From assembly GCA_023653785.1 (NCBI GenBank), contig JAMKCH010088226.1, positions 245,158 through 309,157 of the forward strand: a stretch of DNA of 64,000 bases, written 5' to 3'. This document shows, in pieces, positions 47,860-59,000 of the stretch (position 1 is the first letter of the stretch; each line of letters opens with the position of its first letter). A program made the position numbers and the translations under genes. Under the pieces are notes generated by a model. It worked only from the letters and a program-made list of their open reading frames with translations. It was not told the origin of the DNA and did no database searches. The stretch comes from Ophioderma brevispina (taxonomy: Eukaryota > Echinodermata > Ophiuroidea > Amphilepidida > Ophiodermatidae).

Positions 47860-48899
47860 CCACTTGAAGGCATGTTAACAGATTCAAGTATTTGGGAGTG
47901 ACGCTAAGACCATCAAACGACTCCACCAGAGAAATCAAAAGCAGATTATTATTGGAATCAACAGCACTAGGGAAATTACAGAGAGTTTGGAGTGATAAAG
48001 ACATCTCACTCTCCACCAAATTACGGCTTGTTAAAGACACGATCAGTGATTTAAAAAATATTTTGAAATTTGCAGGAATAGCTTCAAAGTGAACGATAAG
48101 TCTACAGAATTCTCAAAAGGTATCCCTTTTTTTCCAGCTGTAGAATTGAAAGAAAAGGAAGAAACGGCAGTGTTCCACGATACGATTCTCCATTCAATTA
48201 CGTGTTGTAGTAGTGTCCGTTCGGACATATGACTAAAATCTCCGATTCTGTCCTTATTAGGTTTGCTTCTGGTCTTATCATTTGCAGGGTATGTTATGAT
48301 ACCTGTACTGTTACGTACATGCTAAAATCATTTTTGATGATTTTTTCGATTTGCTGATTTAGCAAATCACTGATGTGTCTTTAAAATTCACTTGTCACCC
48401 GTGCTTCTGTATGGGCTACCTGAAATCTGGACCATCACAAAGAATGACATGAAGAAGTTGGAAGCATTTGAGATGCCTGATGCTGCAGAAAAATCCTTAA
48501 TATCAGCTGGAAGGATAAGATCCGGAATGAAGAAGTTCTGTCAAGAATCTCCTCCTGCCACTTTCAATTCAACCAAAAAGAGTGAAAATATTAAAAAACA
48601 CACACACTCACTCTCACACACACTGCCCGCCTCGCAGCTGACATTTTTTTGGTCACTTGTGCAGAAGGAACAACATATCCGCCTTATACCCAAACGCATT
48701 CTTATGGACTCTGGTCGCTGGCACAGACAGACCGGTAAGACCAAGGAATACATGGGAAGATCACAAACATCATTGTGGCACCACCTTCCACAAGACATAT
48801 TTGGGGAAGCGCGAGATAGGAATAGATGGTCTGAATTTGTTTTTCGAGGAGCCAACGTCCTAGGGGACATATTTGCATAGATAGATAGATAGATAGATA
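47860..48899 (+). pseudogene. 3' fragment of an RTE-like LINE, split by a MITE
   Basis: RT thumb: FKYLGVTLRPSNDSTREIKS, SLSTKLRL (47880-48030). A MITE follows (48031-48384), then the continuation SPVLLYGLPEIWTITKNDMK, KLEAFEM and, in another frame, SWKDKIRNEEVLSRI (48395-48545). A distal piece then reads ARDRNRWSEFVF (48810-48840). It ends in about five GATA repeats (48877-48898), the short microsatellite tail typical of RTE elements. It lacks endonuclease and catalytic RT, so 5' truncated and dead. Confidence 0.8.
48031..48384. mobile_element. MITE with TTAAAGACAC termini inserted in the LINE
   Basis: Starts TTAAAGACACGATCAGTGAT and ends with the inverse, AATCACTGATGTGTCTTTAA. TTAA occurs at both edges and is probably the target duplication. 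The LINE protein resumes directly after it. It contains atttgcaggaatagctt near the left end, shared with the solo end at 20326. Confidence 0.75.
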
Positions 48900-49184
48900 A
48901 ATCGTAACCTTTAAGTGACCATGCTTGGCATGAAGACGGTGTATTCTGGGCGTCCAGGAGAAGTGTAGTATTGATCCCCATTAGTTTATTGAGTTTAGGA
49001 GCAAGAACTTGTGAGGTTTGGGATTATTTTAAGGGGGGTATGCGCAGAGAAAATCCAGGAAAAAAGGGGAGGATAAATTTGCCTTCATTGCCGCCTCAAT
49101 CCACGGGTGAATTAGTACGTGACAACCCAATATGTTGCAATGCATGGGCCCGAACGGTCTTCACGTAACCGGGACGGCGAAAAT

Positions 49185-49950
49185 GACCAAGTGGCGGCTG
49201 AAATGGACGCGAAAGCGATGAACGAGAAATTGGATATTATTATAGCTATAGCTAAACTGAACAGTATGGACGAGAAATTTGAAGCTCCCCTTTTTAAGGC
49301 TCAAGTAGATGTAAATAAGGGAAGATTAAAGACATTGAGCCTGAGGAAACCAAGTCCGCTGATACATGAGAAACTATTTATATGGGAAAGGACAATTAGA
49401 CATGTTTGTAACCATCTAATGATAAATTACAAAATTAAGTGAAAGGTTCGAGACCAAGTAAAAAAATCGTATCGTCTGAGAAGAAACAACATTGTCATGC
49501 ATAACGTACCGGGCAGGGAAGTCTATGGCTGCAACTCATTTTTTGTTCTGAGTTTCTTAGCGGAATATATGAAAATGCCAGGGCCATAATTGGAGATGAA
49601 CTCTCCCATCGTTCGTCAACTTGTCCCCCGCAAGTCGGGTATAGTCCGCGCGGGCCAATCCACGTGAGATTGGAGATTTTTGAGATACAAAGATAGGGTA
49701 ACTACGCTAAAAGATGGCTTCCCAAACCCTGAAGTTGAGGAGGATGGGAATAATTAGAGTTTAAAAACCATGGTGTTTATTTATTTCGGATGACGTTACT
49801 GTGGCGGTGCGTCAACAACGGAGTAAATTGGTTTCGTTGAAGAAACAACTTCAACATCGATGCCCTGGGAAACGCGTGTTCATACCCCGTTGTTCCCGCC
49901 GTACTGTTGAGAGGACGCTAATGGAAAATTGGTGAGGATTGGTACCCTGG
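49185..49950 (+). pseudogene. L1-type ORF1p (transposase_22-like) fragment
   Basis: RNA-binding ORF1 proteins of L1-like elements have a coiled coil, an RRM-like core and a C-terminal domain. Here AEMDAKAMNEKLDIIIAIAK, SMDEKFEA form the helical start (49197-49300). RLRRNNIVMHNVPGREVYGC (about 49475-49535) and FLAEYMKM follow. In another frame come GPIHVR and FLRYKDRVTTL (49650-49710), then DDVTVAVRQQRSKLVSLKKQ and FIP near 49785-49885. Multiple frame changes mean it is nonfunctional. The RT half is not adjacent. Confidence 0.55.
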
Positions 49951-50397
49951 AGATGCTCTTGAATAAGGTATGTGTGCTTTGGAAGTTAACAAGGAAAAGT
50001 GTGGTTTTGTGAATTTTTTGATTGTAAATTTATATCTGTTTTACCAATGACTTTGCGTCATGCCACATGACAGTGGCATGTTTTCCTATTTCATGGGCGT
50101 GTAAGCGAGAATACGGCAAGAAAACAAATCTGACTGCGGGACGGACTTTTGTGAGTTTCAATCTATACCTCGGTCGCTAATTAATATCGTTGACTTTGCG
50201 AGCTGATACAGTGGTATGTTTTTTAGTTCATGTGCGTGTGACCGGTGTAAAGAAACTGAGTGTCCCCCATGAGAGAGTGTCCTAGCTACCATAGCAAGAT
50301 TACGGAATAAACCGTAACCTTGTAGACGAGGCCATTTGGGTACAGTGTTGAACCATGGAGGTAGGAGAGAGAAGGAGAAAGCTCGGGGGTACCCTTT
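49951..50397. other. No gene recognised
   Basis: Two copies of a ga(c)agtggcatgttttcctatttcatg-like stretch (50065-50100 and 50205-50240) suggest a weak direct repeat. The minus-strand frame 50158-50412 has no known motif. Confidence 0.4.
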
Positions 50398-50860
50398 ATT
50401 CAGAACACCCACTACTCAGAAGACCCACTATTCAGAAAACCCGTTACTCAGAAGGTCCGCTATGCAGAATTCTGAATAGTGGGATGGATTTCATATAAAA
50501 TGACCCATTATTCAGAAGACCCGCTACTCAGAAAACCCGTTACTCAGAAGGCCCGTTATTCAGAATATTTTTTCTGACTAGCTGGACCTTCTGATTAACG
50601 AACCCTTTTTTGCGAAGGACACCCTCTGCTGAGAAAACCCGTTACTCAGAAGACCCACTATTCAGAAAACCCGTTACTCAGAAGACCCACTATTCAGAAT
50701 TTTCTGAATAGCGGGCCTTCTGAGTAACGGGCTTTCTGAATAGCGAGTTATTTCCTTTTTAATTTTTTTTATTAAAAGGACCCACTATTCAGAATTTCGG
50801 AGTAGCGGGCTTTCTGAGTAACGGGTTTTTCTGAGTAGCGGGTCCTGTTTGCCATTTTAT
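50398..50860. repeat. 16-bp minisatellite present in both orientations
   Basis: The unit is acccactattcagaaa / acccgttactcagaag (16 bp), running forward at 50398-50475, 50505-50565 and 50630-50695, and inverted (ttctgaatagcgggcc, ttctgagtaacgggct) at 50697-50750 and 50790-50845. The switch at 50692-50705 is an immediate palindrome (ttcagaattttctgaa). No spacers and no cas genes. Confidence 0.8.
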
Positions 50861-51140
50861 TTAAAAAGTCCAAAGTCAGAATTTTCTGGGTAACAGACTT
50901 AAAAACAGCCTTGCTTTATAATAACGCCAGCTTTCTTAGTTTTTTTTTTTCTTTGTTTTAGGTTTTCCTTTTGTTTTGGATCGTTTTTATTGCGATTTAA
51001 AAAGGTCCAATAATTTTATTTGCGAGTTATTTTCATCTCTTCCTCCCTCCTCTTTCCACCTTTCTCTTTACAACAATGTTTCTCTTTATTTTCACATGCG
51101 ATATAAGAAAAAAAGTTCCCAATGGGCTGATGCCATGCAA

Positions 51141-51203
51141 CCCCCCCCCCCCCCCCCCCCACCCCCCACCACCCACACCACCACCACCCACCCACCCACC
51201 CCC
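51141..51203. repeat. C-rich / CCA low-complexity tract
   Basis: About 20 C residues followed by CCA and CCCA runs. Pro- and Gly-rich frames on both strands come from this tract. Confidence 0.9.
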
Positions 51204-51478
51204 GGGCCTTAGGGCGGCGGCCATGCAAACGGTAAATGAAAATGGTCCTCAGAAATCTATGTCATACCATAATTATTAGATTTTTGCACATTGTGTGTTT
51301 GATATTGTCTAGTAAACTATACCTACGATCGAGAAACTGCTTCGAAAGTTGCGATTTGTCCATAAAAAGGGATTTTGTAATTTGAATCGGAATACCTGAT
51401 TGTATTTACGGCGGAATTGGAAACGCATTTTTTGTCCGTTTATTGTGAAGATGATGAACCACAACCCCGATAAACTTA

Positions 51479-52944
51479 GTTTAGTGGTAGAAGGGGGTCT
51501 CGTACACCCCCTGAAATAAACTTCTATCGTGTCTCATATCAGAAAAACTCGTAGAAAACGATTAGCTATGTTAAAATTCAAAAATTGGTCCCATCTATCA
51601 TTTGTATGTAAATTTTTATGCAAATTAGGATCGCATTAGAGAAAAACCCTATCGCAACAACAAGAAATACAAAATGTTGTTTCTGAGTCATTGTGAACTC
51701 TTGTCGATCACATTTGTATTATATTCTTGCTTAGGATCCAAGATGGCAGCCAACATGGCCGCTTCAACGATCTGTAAAACATAAAAACGATGTATACCTG
51801 TAATATTTAATTGTATAGTCAAAAATAATAATATAATTATAAATTTAAGTAAGAGATGTATGTCTTTGACCACAAGAAACTCATATCGATCTTGTTTGTA
51901 TGATATGCATTCTTAAAATTCAATGCAACGACCATATTCTCCCCATCAAGAATCTTTTGAACCCAGGAAAATTGCCTTATAACTGGATATGTCATCTCAC
52001 AATAATAATAAAAGTCTAAATTAAAGTATGAGATATATGTGTTTGACCAGTATACACACACAGGTGGCAATTTTATTTGTTAAAATTTAAGATGGCGGTC
52101 AATTTGGCCACATTCAAACAATTTAAACCTTAAAAATTACCATATTTTTGTCGTATATCTAGACATAGCACCCAGAAAGAATGATAAAAGTGCAATTAAA
52201 ATATGTCTAATATCATTAGTAACTCATAACTGCTATTTTTGTCTCAGTAGTATTTCTTAAATTCAAGATGTCGGCTACTAAAGCCGCTTTCAAGATTTTT
52301 GACCTCAGTGATATTAGCCGCCATCTTAATTTTCAAATAAGTCAACCAAACAAAAATACCAGCTTTGAGTTTTAATTTCTCAAACGCACAATTCTCATAC
52401 TTTAATTCACATTTTCATCTTAATTTTGGGACAATATAAGGTAATTTCTAAGTTTTAACACATTTTGAATGCGGACAAATTGGCCGCCATATTGAATATT
52501 AAATATACTTACTAGCAAAAAAAGGCAGATATGAGTTTTTAATAGCTGAAGACATATATTCCTTAAATTGTTTTCTCATTTTATGACTATACGACTAAAT
52601 AATACAGGCATTTAGGACTTTTATACTTTGCAGATCTTTGAGGCGGCCATGTTGGAAAACCATCTTGGATCCGAAGCAAAACAACAATACAGATATACAT
52701 GGCAAACGTTCATAATGGCTCTAGAAGAACAATTTCTGTTTCTTGTAGTTGAGATATGGTGAAAACTATATTTTTCTGTAATGGCGATCCTAATTTGCAT
52801 AAATTTACCTAAAAATGGCACGTGGGACAATTTTTGATTTTTTTAACATAGCTAATCGTTTTCTACGTATTTTTTCTGATATAGAGACCTTGATTATAAA
52901 TTTATTTCAGGGGGGTGCACGAGACCCCCTTCTACCCACTAAAC
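51479..52944. mobile_element. 1.47-kb fold-back palindrome with AAGATGGCGGCC units
   Basis: GTTTAGTGGTAGAAGGGGGT at the left edge is mirrored by ACCCCC...CTACCCACTAAAC at 52944. The arms stay collinear inward: gattagctatgtta, tttatgcaaattagga, ggatccaagatgg, aacatggccgc, and taagatggcggtca around 52090 against gccgccatctta around 52310. The calculated centre is near 52211. Within each arm a roughly 175-bp motif (catggccgc ... taataataaaagt ... gagatatatgtgttt) recurs about three times. Noncoding; a MITE or fold-back element. Confidence 0.85.
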
Positions 52945-53100
52945 TACTATGTATAATAGTTTTTCTCTGGATAATAGTTTTAATAATAGTATAATAGTTT
53001 TTTCTCGAAAAACATAGTTTATCAAGAGAAAAACAGTTTTTCATTTTGAAAAACACGGTTTATCAAATTGAAAAGCATAGTTTCAAAAAAACTTATTTTA
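52945..53100. repeat. TTTATC/AGAAAAAC array, segment 1
   Basis: Short units such as agtttatcaagagaaaaaca and atagtttttctc repeated irregularly in both orientations. Continues the array at 54447 across the Tc1 insertion. Confidence 0.75.
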
Positions 53101-54446
53101 TAAACTCCTCAAAAAAAGTTTGGAAACTTTTTTTCATCAGACATGTATTTCTCATTTAATCGGTAATTTGATTACACTCTATTGCATATCAGTGAAAAGC
53201 TAAGTTCTTCCTCTGCACAATGACACCAAAAATATAAGAATTGATTACTTCATGGTTGAGTGACATTCCTTTGAAAGAGAAAGTGTCAAATTTCAGTACC
53301 TGTACTCAATTTACAATGATTTAGGGTTGGTTTAGGATTAGGTTAAACGGAATGTGTCCAATTTGATGAGTTGCTGATGGCAGGCTACTGAAGTTTTTTA
53401 ACCCTTTCATTCTCAAGTTACTCATTGACGATCCTAGCATTAAACGCAAAGATACGGACGGGTATTATCGTATCGGAGTACTGCATATCGTCCCAGATTG
53501 AGGACATAACAGATGGCAACGGCCTTAGAATATTGTCCCCGAAAACGACAGCATTGTTGCCTTCAATATCAACAATCTTGTCTTTTCCCCATTTTATCAC
53601 GGGTTGCCCTCTCCCACCAAAAGCTGTTGCTCTTCCAATGCAACAGACAGGGAAACTTCACGTCTCCTCCAAACTTTAACTCTACCATCCAACTTCCTAA
53701 GACAAAATCTGCATTCATCTAAAACATGAATTTCTGTCACCATGTTTAAATTCCACTACGGGTGTGTTGCCGACACCACCTTAACCGGGCCTGATGGCGA
53801 ATGGCTGTCATTACTGGCTTCTTAGCAAGTTACCATGCTCTCAGATTGGACTTCCCCACAAACCGTGCCTGTAAGTTTCTGGAAGATAATCTCCAATTAC
53901 GAAGAGGAGAGAGTAATAAACATGTCTTTCTGTGGTGTTGTAGACCGGGGACAACCGCTTCTGGGTCTCACCTTCCCATTACCAGTTTGCACGGATTTTT
54001 CCACATTTTGATACAAAGCGCTATTAGGTGCCTTAATACCCCAACATTGGCTACAACTTGATTCTGGGATATGCCAGCTTCAATTTCCCCATGGCACGAG
54101 CCTTCTGTACATCTGATACTCTTGGCATGATGAGATACTGAATGACCACTCTTTGACGTTTTCCTATTTAAAGACCCGCGTTCAAAGCAATCTAATCCTC
54201 TTAAACTGTGTAACCCTGTGCAACTCTTAAACTGAGGTATTGAAATTTGGCACTTTCTTTTTCAGACCTACCGGTATTCAAATGAGTGTCACTCAACCAT
54301 GAAGAAATCAATTCTTATGATTTTGGTGCCATTGTACAGAGGAATACCTGAGCTTTGCACTGATATGCAAAAGAGTGCAATAACATTTTCAATTAATGAG
54401 AAATACATGTCTGAAAAAAAATTCCAAACTTTTTTTGAGGAGTTTA
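53101..54446 (-). mobile_element. Tc1-like transposon with ~200-bp TIRs, decayed transposase
   Basis: Cut-and-paste DNA transposon. The ends TAAACTCCTCAAAAAAAGTT (53101) and its inverse (54446) start inverted repeats that stay alignable for about 200 bp (acatgtatttctcatt, catatcagtg, ttcatggttgagtgaca). TA duplications flank it. Inside, the minus strand encodes a mutated Tc1 transposase in three frames: ARLRWCRQH, then DGRVK-like VWRR text, then DKIVDIEGNNAVVFGDNILR and a DNTRPY stretch standing for the usual DNARPH catalytic motif (about 53890-53430). Frameshifts and stops make it inactive. It interrupts the surrounding minisatellite array. Confidence 0.8.
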
Positions 54447-55005
54447 TATAGATAAACTTAGTTTTTCTAGATAAATTCGTTTTTCCCCTGATAAACTCAT
54501 TAATAAGCAGTTTTGTTTGAAAAAAAAACTATGTATTTCCCTTTTAGTTTATCTTGCCGTAACTTAGTTTTTCTATAAACTTATTTTTTTCAAAATAAAC
54601 TTAGTTTTATAGATAAACTCGGGATTTCTATTGAAAAAAAAACGCGTTTATCATTTTTTTTTCTCGAGGGGTGAGGGGGTTATCTAAATAAACTTAGTTC
54701 ATCGATAGAAAAACCGCCTTTATCTAAAAAATAATATAGAGTTTATCAGGAGAAAAACATAGTTTATGTCTAGGAAAACAGCAAGAATAAAACCGTGTTT
54801 ATCTAGAAAAATCTATCTTTATCTAAACAAAACTTAGTTTATCAAGAGAGGAAAACTATGTTTATCTAGAAAAACCGTGTTTATCTAGATAAACTTAGAT
54901 TATCGAGAAAAAATGCGTTTATCTAGAAAAACTTATTTTTTCTCTTGATAAAATATGCTAATCTGAAAAAAACCCAGTTTATCAAGATAGAAAACTGTTT
55001 TTTAG
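54447..55005. repeat. TTTATC/AGAAAAAC array, segment 2
   Basis: Irregular tandem words tttatctagaaaaac, gataaacttagttt and their inverses in about 30 copies. Coding in no frame. A long pyrimidine-free stretch lies at 54650-54670. Confidence 0.8.
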
Positions 55006-55010
55006 TATAG

Positions 55011-56369
55011 TCCCTGAAGAAGAAATACACATACTACGTGGAAAAAATTGTTATTGAGCTGATTTTTTCACCAGACATGCAGAATACATCATATAACAAC
55101 ATATCCAAAATCTCCATGAATCCCCTTTGGGGAAAATATTTTATCCAAGATGGCTGCCAAAATAGCTGACATTGCATATAATTAGCTAAATCTTGGCTTC
55201 TCAAGTAGATGTGGTTGATGATTTTAGTCTAAATCTACATTCTCCTGTTTTTGCCTTTTAATGTTTGAAATTCAAATGGCCGCCATACATATCATTATCT
55301 TCTCACGGACATTTCAATTATATCTAAATAAATCTATATAAGCGAATAGTAAAAATGACAAGAATAATCAAAGAATAAATATAAATAAGTGAATAAATAA
55401 ATAGATATAATAAAAAAAGAGAAATTTTGTAAATGACATGTTACAACAGACGGACCTGAATTATGAAGGGAAGTCCCTCTGAGGTGGTTCACACACCAAT
55501 TTATTTTCGCCAATTTTCTGGGAAGTCCATCTTTATATCTTTCTTTCACACTCCAGTTTTCCATTTTCTGCTACTTTGACGCTAACCCCCGCAGCCGCGC
55601 GCAGTGGCTGTAAGCCTGCGGAAACTAACACGGGATCCGTCTGCTCATTCATCCACGGTAAGGGTATTTAGACTGCTGACTATGTTTTCAGTTTGTAGCT
55701 TATGGACCCATCTTTTTCAGAAACCATTGCCAGCGGGACCTTGAATATTAATTTTAAAGAACACGATAACAGATGTTGCATCTTAAAAAGGCATTTTATT
55801 ATGGGAATAACGCCAATTTTGTTATTGGAAAAAAAACGATTTGATGACGTCCGGCATGAGTGGTTTCTTATTTTGGCTTCGGGGGCCCCATTCAGGTAAA
55901 AATGAACGTACGTATCCCTCATTGGAAAAAAACAACCGATTATCGTCATCGTTCGTCGGTGTTTGAATCAGTAGGGAAACGGTAAATTTTGTACTGTTTA
56001 GACATGATACACTGTCGTGTTTCGGAAAAAATAATAGCACTTGGGAAGAGGTTCAATGTTCAACAGACCTTGATTTTACATGGATTCGTTTGGATTATGA
56101 CCCCCACAACATATTCAAAACACTAACAAAGAAATCATCAAACATTCTCCTTTAAAAGCTGAGGGGTATATCGCGAATTTGGGCGGACCATCTTGGATAA
56201 TAAATTTTCCCCCAAGGGGGATTTATGGGGCTTTGTGGGTATATGTTTTGTTGTATGATGCTTCTGCTTATCTGGTGCAAAAATCAGCTCAATCAATTTT
56301 TTCCGGCGATCAAAACGGACCCAGGGACACCTATAAGGCATCATTTGAAACACTTAAGTTTAAAACGAG
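55011..56369. repeat. Second fold-back palindrome (arms 55040-55160 and 56186-56312)
   Basis: ggaaaaaattg...attgagctgatttttt, caccagacatgcagaa, catataacaacata, catgaatcccctttgggg and tatccaagatggc in the left arm are mirrored at the right (gaccatcttggataat, cccaagggggatttatgg, tatgttttgttgtatgatg, tggtgcaaaaatcagctcaat). The interior of about 1 kb includes a further aatggccgccat word and no recognised gene. Confidence 0.75.
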
Positions 56370-56540
56370 AAGAAAAACTATGTTATATCTAGCAAAAATT
56401 AGCTTATAGCTAGAAAGACTATTTTATCTAGCCAACTTAGGTTTATCAAGAGAGGAATACTATATTTATCTAGAGAAAAACTATGTTTTATCAATAGAGG
56501 GATAGTTTAGTTAGAAAAACATAGTTTTCTCACGATGGAA
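56370..56540. repeat. TTTATC/AGAAAAAC array, segment 3
   Basis: gagaagaaaaactatgttat, ctagcaaaaattagcttata, tttatcaagagaggaa units; same family as segments 1-2 and the inverted segment at 61170. Confidence 0.75.
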
Positions 56541-56544
56541 GAGC

Positions 56545-57080
56545 CGGTGACTTGCCATTTGGTCTAATCCCAAAAATTGGGGTCTAAATGGCCATTTTGT
56601 CGACTCGCAATTGGTCAGGATACCATTTAGTCTCAATAACATTTAGGCTAAAAACATTTAGTCCTATATCCCTGTAGTCCTAACTTCATCTGGTCTAACA
56701 CTCATATCGTCTAATATCATATCGTCTATACCGAATTGGTCTAATACCAAATTGGTCCGAATACCCATCTGGTCGAATATGCCATTTGGTCTAAATCCTT
56801 TTGGTCTAATATCCATTTGGTCTAATAATCCATTTGGTCTAACACCCCTTTGGTCCTAATACCAAACCATATGGTCTAAAACCCATTTGGCCTAATCCAT
56901 TTTGTCTAATATCCATTTGGGCAAAACCCATTTGGTCCTAATATCCATTTGGTCTAATGTTTCATCTCGTCTAATATCCATTTGGTCAATACCCATTTGG
57001 TCTAATGCGCCATTTGGTCTAATATCCTTTGGTCTACTTATTCCCTAGGTCTAATAATCCATTTGGTCTAATAATTTATA
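56545..57080. repeat. 16-bp minisatellite (CATTTGGTCTAATATC), forward
   Basis: About 30 units of catttggtctaatatc with point and indel variants. The same array in the opposite strand orientation lies at 60630-61165, so the two form inverted flanks of a 3.5-kb core. Confidence 0.85.
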
Positions 57081-59000
57081 TCCATGATACTTTAAATTAA
57101 TGGCGTGAATCAGATGATCATCATTTTTGTTTTTGAAAGAACGAAGAAAAAGTATAACAAATTTAAGTGCATATGACCGTGTTTTTGATCATATTTAATA
57201 AATAAAATATATATGTTCCCTTCCTTAGTTGTTCATATGTCGACAGCCCACCATCCAATACAGTAAGTATGGTCAGGGTAGGTACATTCCTATCTATAAT
57301 TAAAGGATAGCTTTGGGAATTACTTGCATTTGGTCATCGGAACGTTGCCGTACGTTTCATGTCGATTTGTGGTTCTTTGTCTGTGTTTCATCTTCTTGGT
57401 ATAAGAAACTGGTGTGGCATGATTGTCCGTTTATTTTGTCTTAATCTTGTTCCATACAATAAGTTGGTATACTTGGCCCCTCTTGTATCCATTTTTTATA
57501 CTGGTGTGTGTTTTGTATGGTACCTTGACTGTAGTGCACCTACTTTGCCTTCCCATAGAACACAACTGAAACGCAATGGGAACAAAGGTAACTTCACCGC
57601 TCTTATGAAATGGATAACGTACTTTATTTACATGGCGAGTAGAGAAAAAATTGCCCCTCTCTTATCTCTTTTAGAAGCATGCATCTATTTCTAGTCTCCC
57701 GGGGAAGGAATAACGGAGAGGGGAGTGAAACTTGGAAACACTGGTTAGTATCCGAACCTGGGCCCCATTCCCATACCCTGTGGATATTCACGCTAACGGC
57801 GATGTGCCAGCTATTTTCTGCGCTGTATGTGTCCTTCGGTCGATGACGTCATTGCTGCCTTCGGGACTTTGTGCATTTCTCACGTCAGTGCCATTGGGGT
57901 TTTTTGGTGTTATTGGTGGCGTTAGAGGAGGTTAGTGTGGAAAAAAATTATGTTTGAAACCCCTTTTAAAAGTTATCGTGTATGGCATATTTGATGGTCC
58001 TACAATAAAGACAACACTTATACATTTTCCTCTACCCTCTCGCGGCAACATTCTTATCACAGATTTTGTGTCTTGTTAATGGAGTATGTTTTCATGTAAA
58101 CATCTTCTAGAACTTGTATATTTTTAAAAAAAACTTTTATGAGTGATGGATTATAGGAAAGATAAATAGAGCATCAATAGTACATTTGACGGCATTTTTG
58201 GGGGAAAGGGGGGTGGAAAATCTCAATAATCAACCACACTCAATTTGTGCTGCCACACTAAAATGTAACGTGGATCCGTGGACAAAGTGTAAAACCGACT
58301 ACCCTGAATTTTAAAACGATCGGTGTGAATGTGTATGTATGTATAGAAAGCAAATCACGCCTACTAAAAGAAGCTTTCTTCCGTTGGGGGGGGGGGGGGT
58401 ACATATGATCCAGATATGTTTTTCTTAACCCTAATCTTGCGGAGTTGCCACACCCTAATGAAAATTCTCCATGCGCTAGAAATTTATGCAAAAATTTTGT
58501 AAAAACCGGTCCTTCCCGTCGTGCAAAGAAAAATGTGAAGGTAGCACATTCACCGGGGGGGTAGTGCCGTCAAATTCCAAGGTTGGAAGTTTGATGGGTT
58601 TCCACCTATTCTGCACAGTGTGTAATCTAAATTATCAGTTGTTTATATTAAAACATATAGTCATTGGCATGCCATCATTAGAACTTAAAACCACTGAAAA
58701 TCACCTATATTCCTACCTTTTTTAAGTGCACATTGCTATGTTGTTGCTGTCGAAATGTCATTTTTGCGGCTCGCGGACTTTATATGGGGCGTCAGCTAGT
58801 GACTCAACTAGTTATGGTGGGACTGGTATTTTGGTATCAATGGCAGTGGACAGATGCATCATAGTACCCATCTGGTATCAAATCATAAGCAGATCGTGAC
58901 TTTACACGAATTCTCGATGGGCCATGGTAACCACCCGTCTAAGGTAAACCGTTTTCAAAAACAAAAAATGGTTGGTAAAGACTAAGCCTGTATAATGCAC
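57081..59000. other. Core of the fold-back unit, left part; no gene recognised
   Basis: The longest frame (57359-57694) begins MSICGSLSVFHLLGIRNWCG but has no known domain. A G run lies at 58387-58398. Frames at 57732-57935 and 58486-58725 are likewise unrecognised. Confidence 0.4.

Noticed and set aside
50976..51279. Pro-rich and Gly-rich frames on both strands
   Set aside because: Produced by the C-rich tract at 51141-51203.
56545..57080. CRISPR-like array of short repeats
   Set aside because: Units are head-to-tail 16-mers without unique spacers, no cas genes, and the context is an animal genome.
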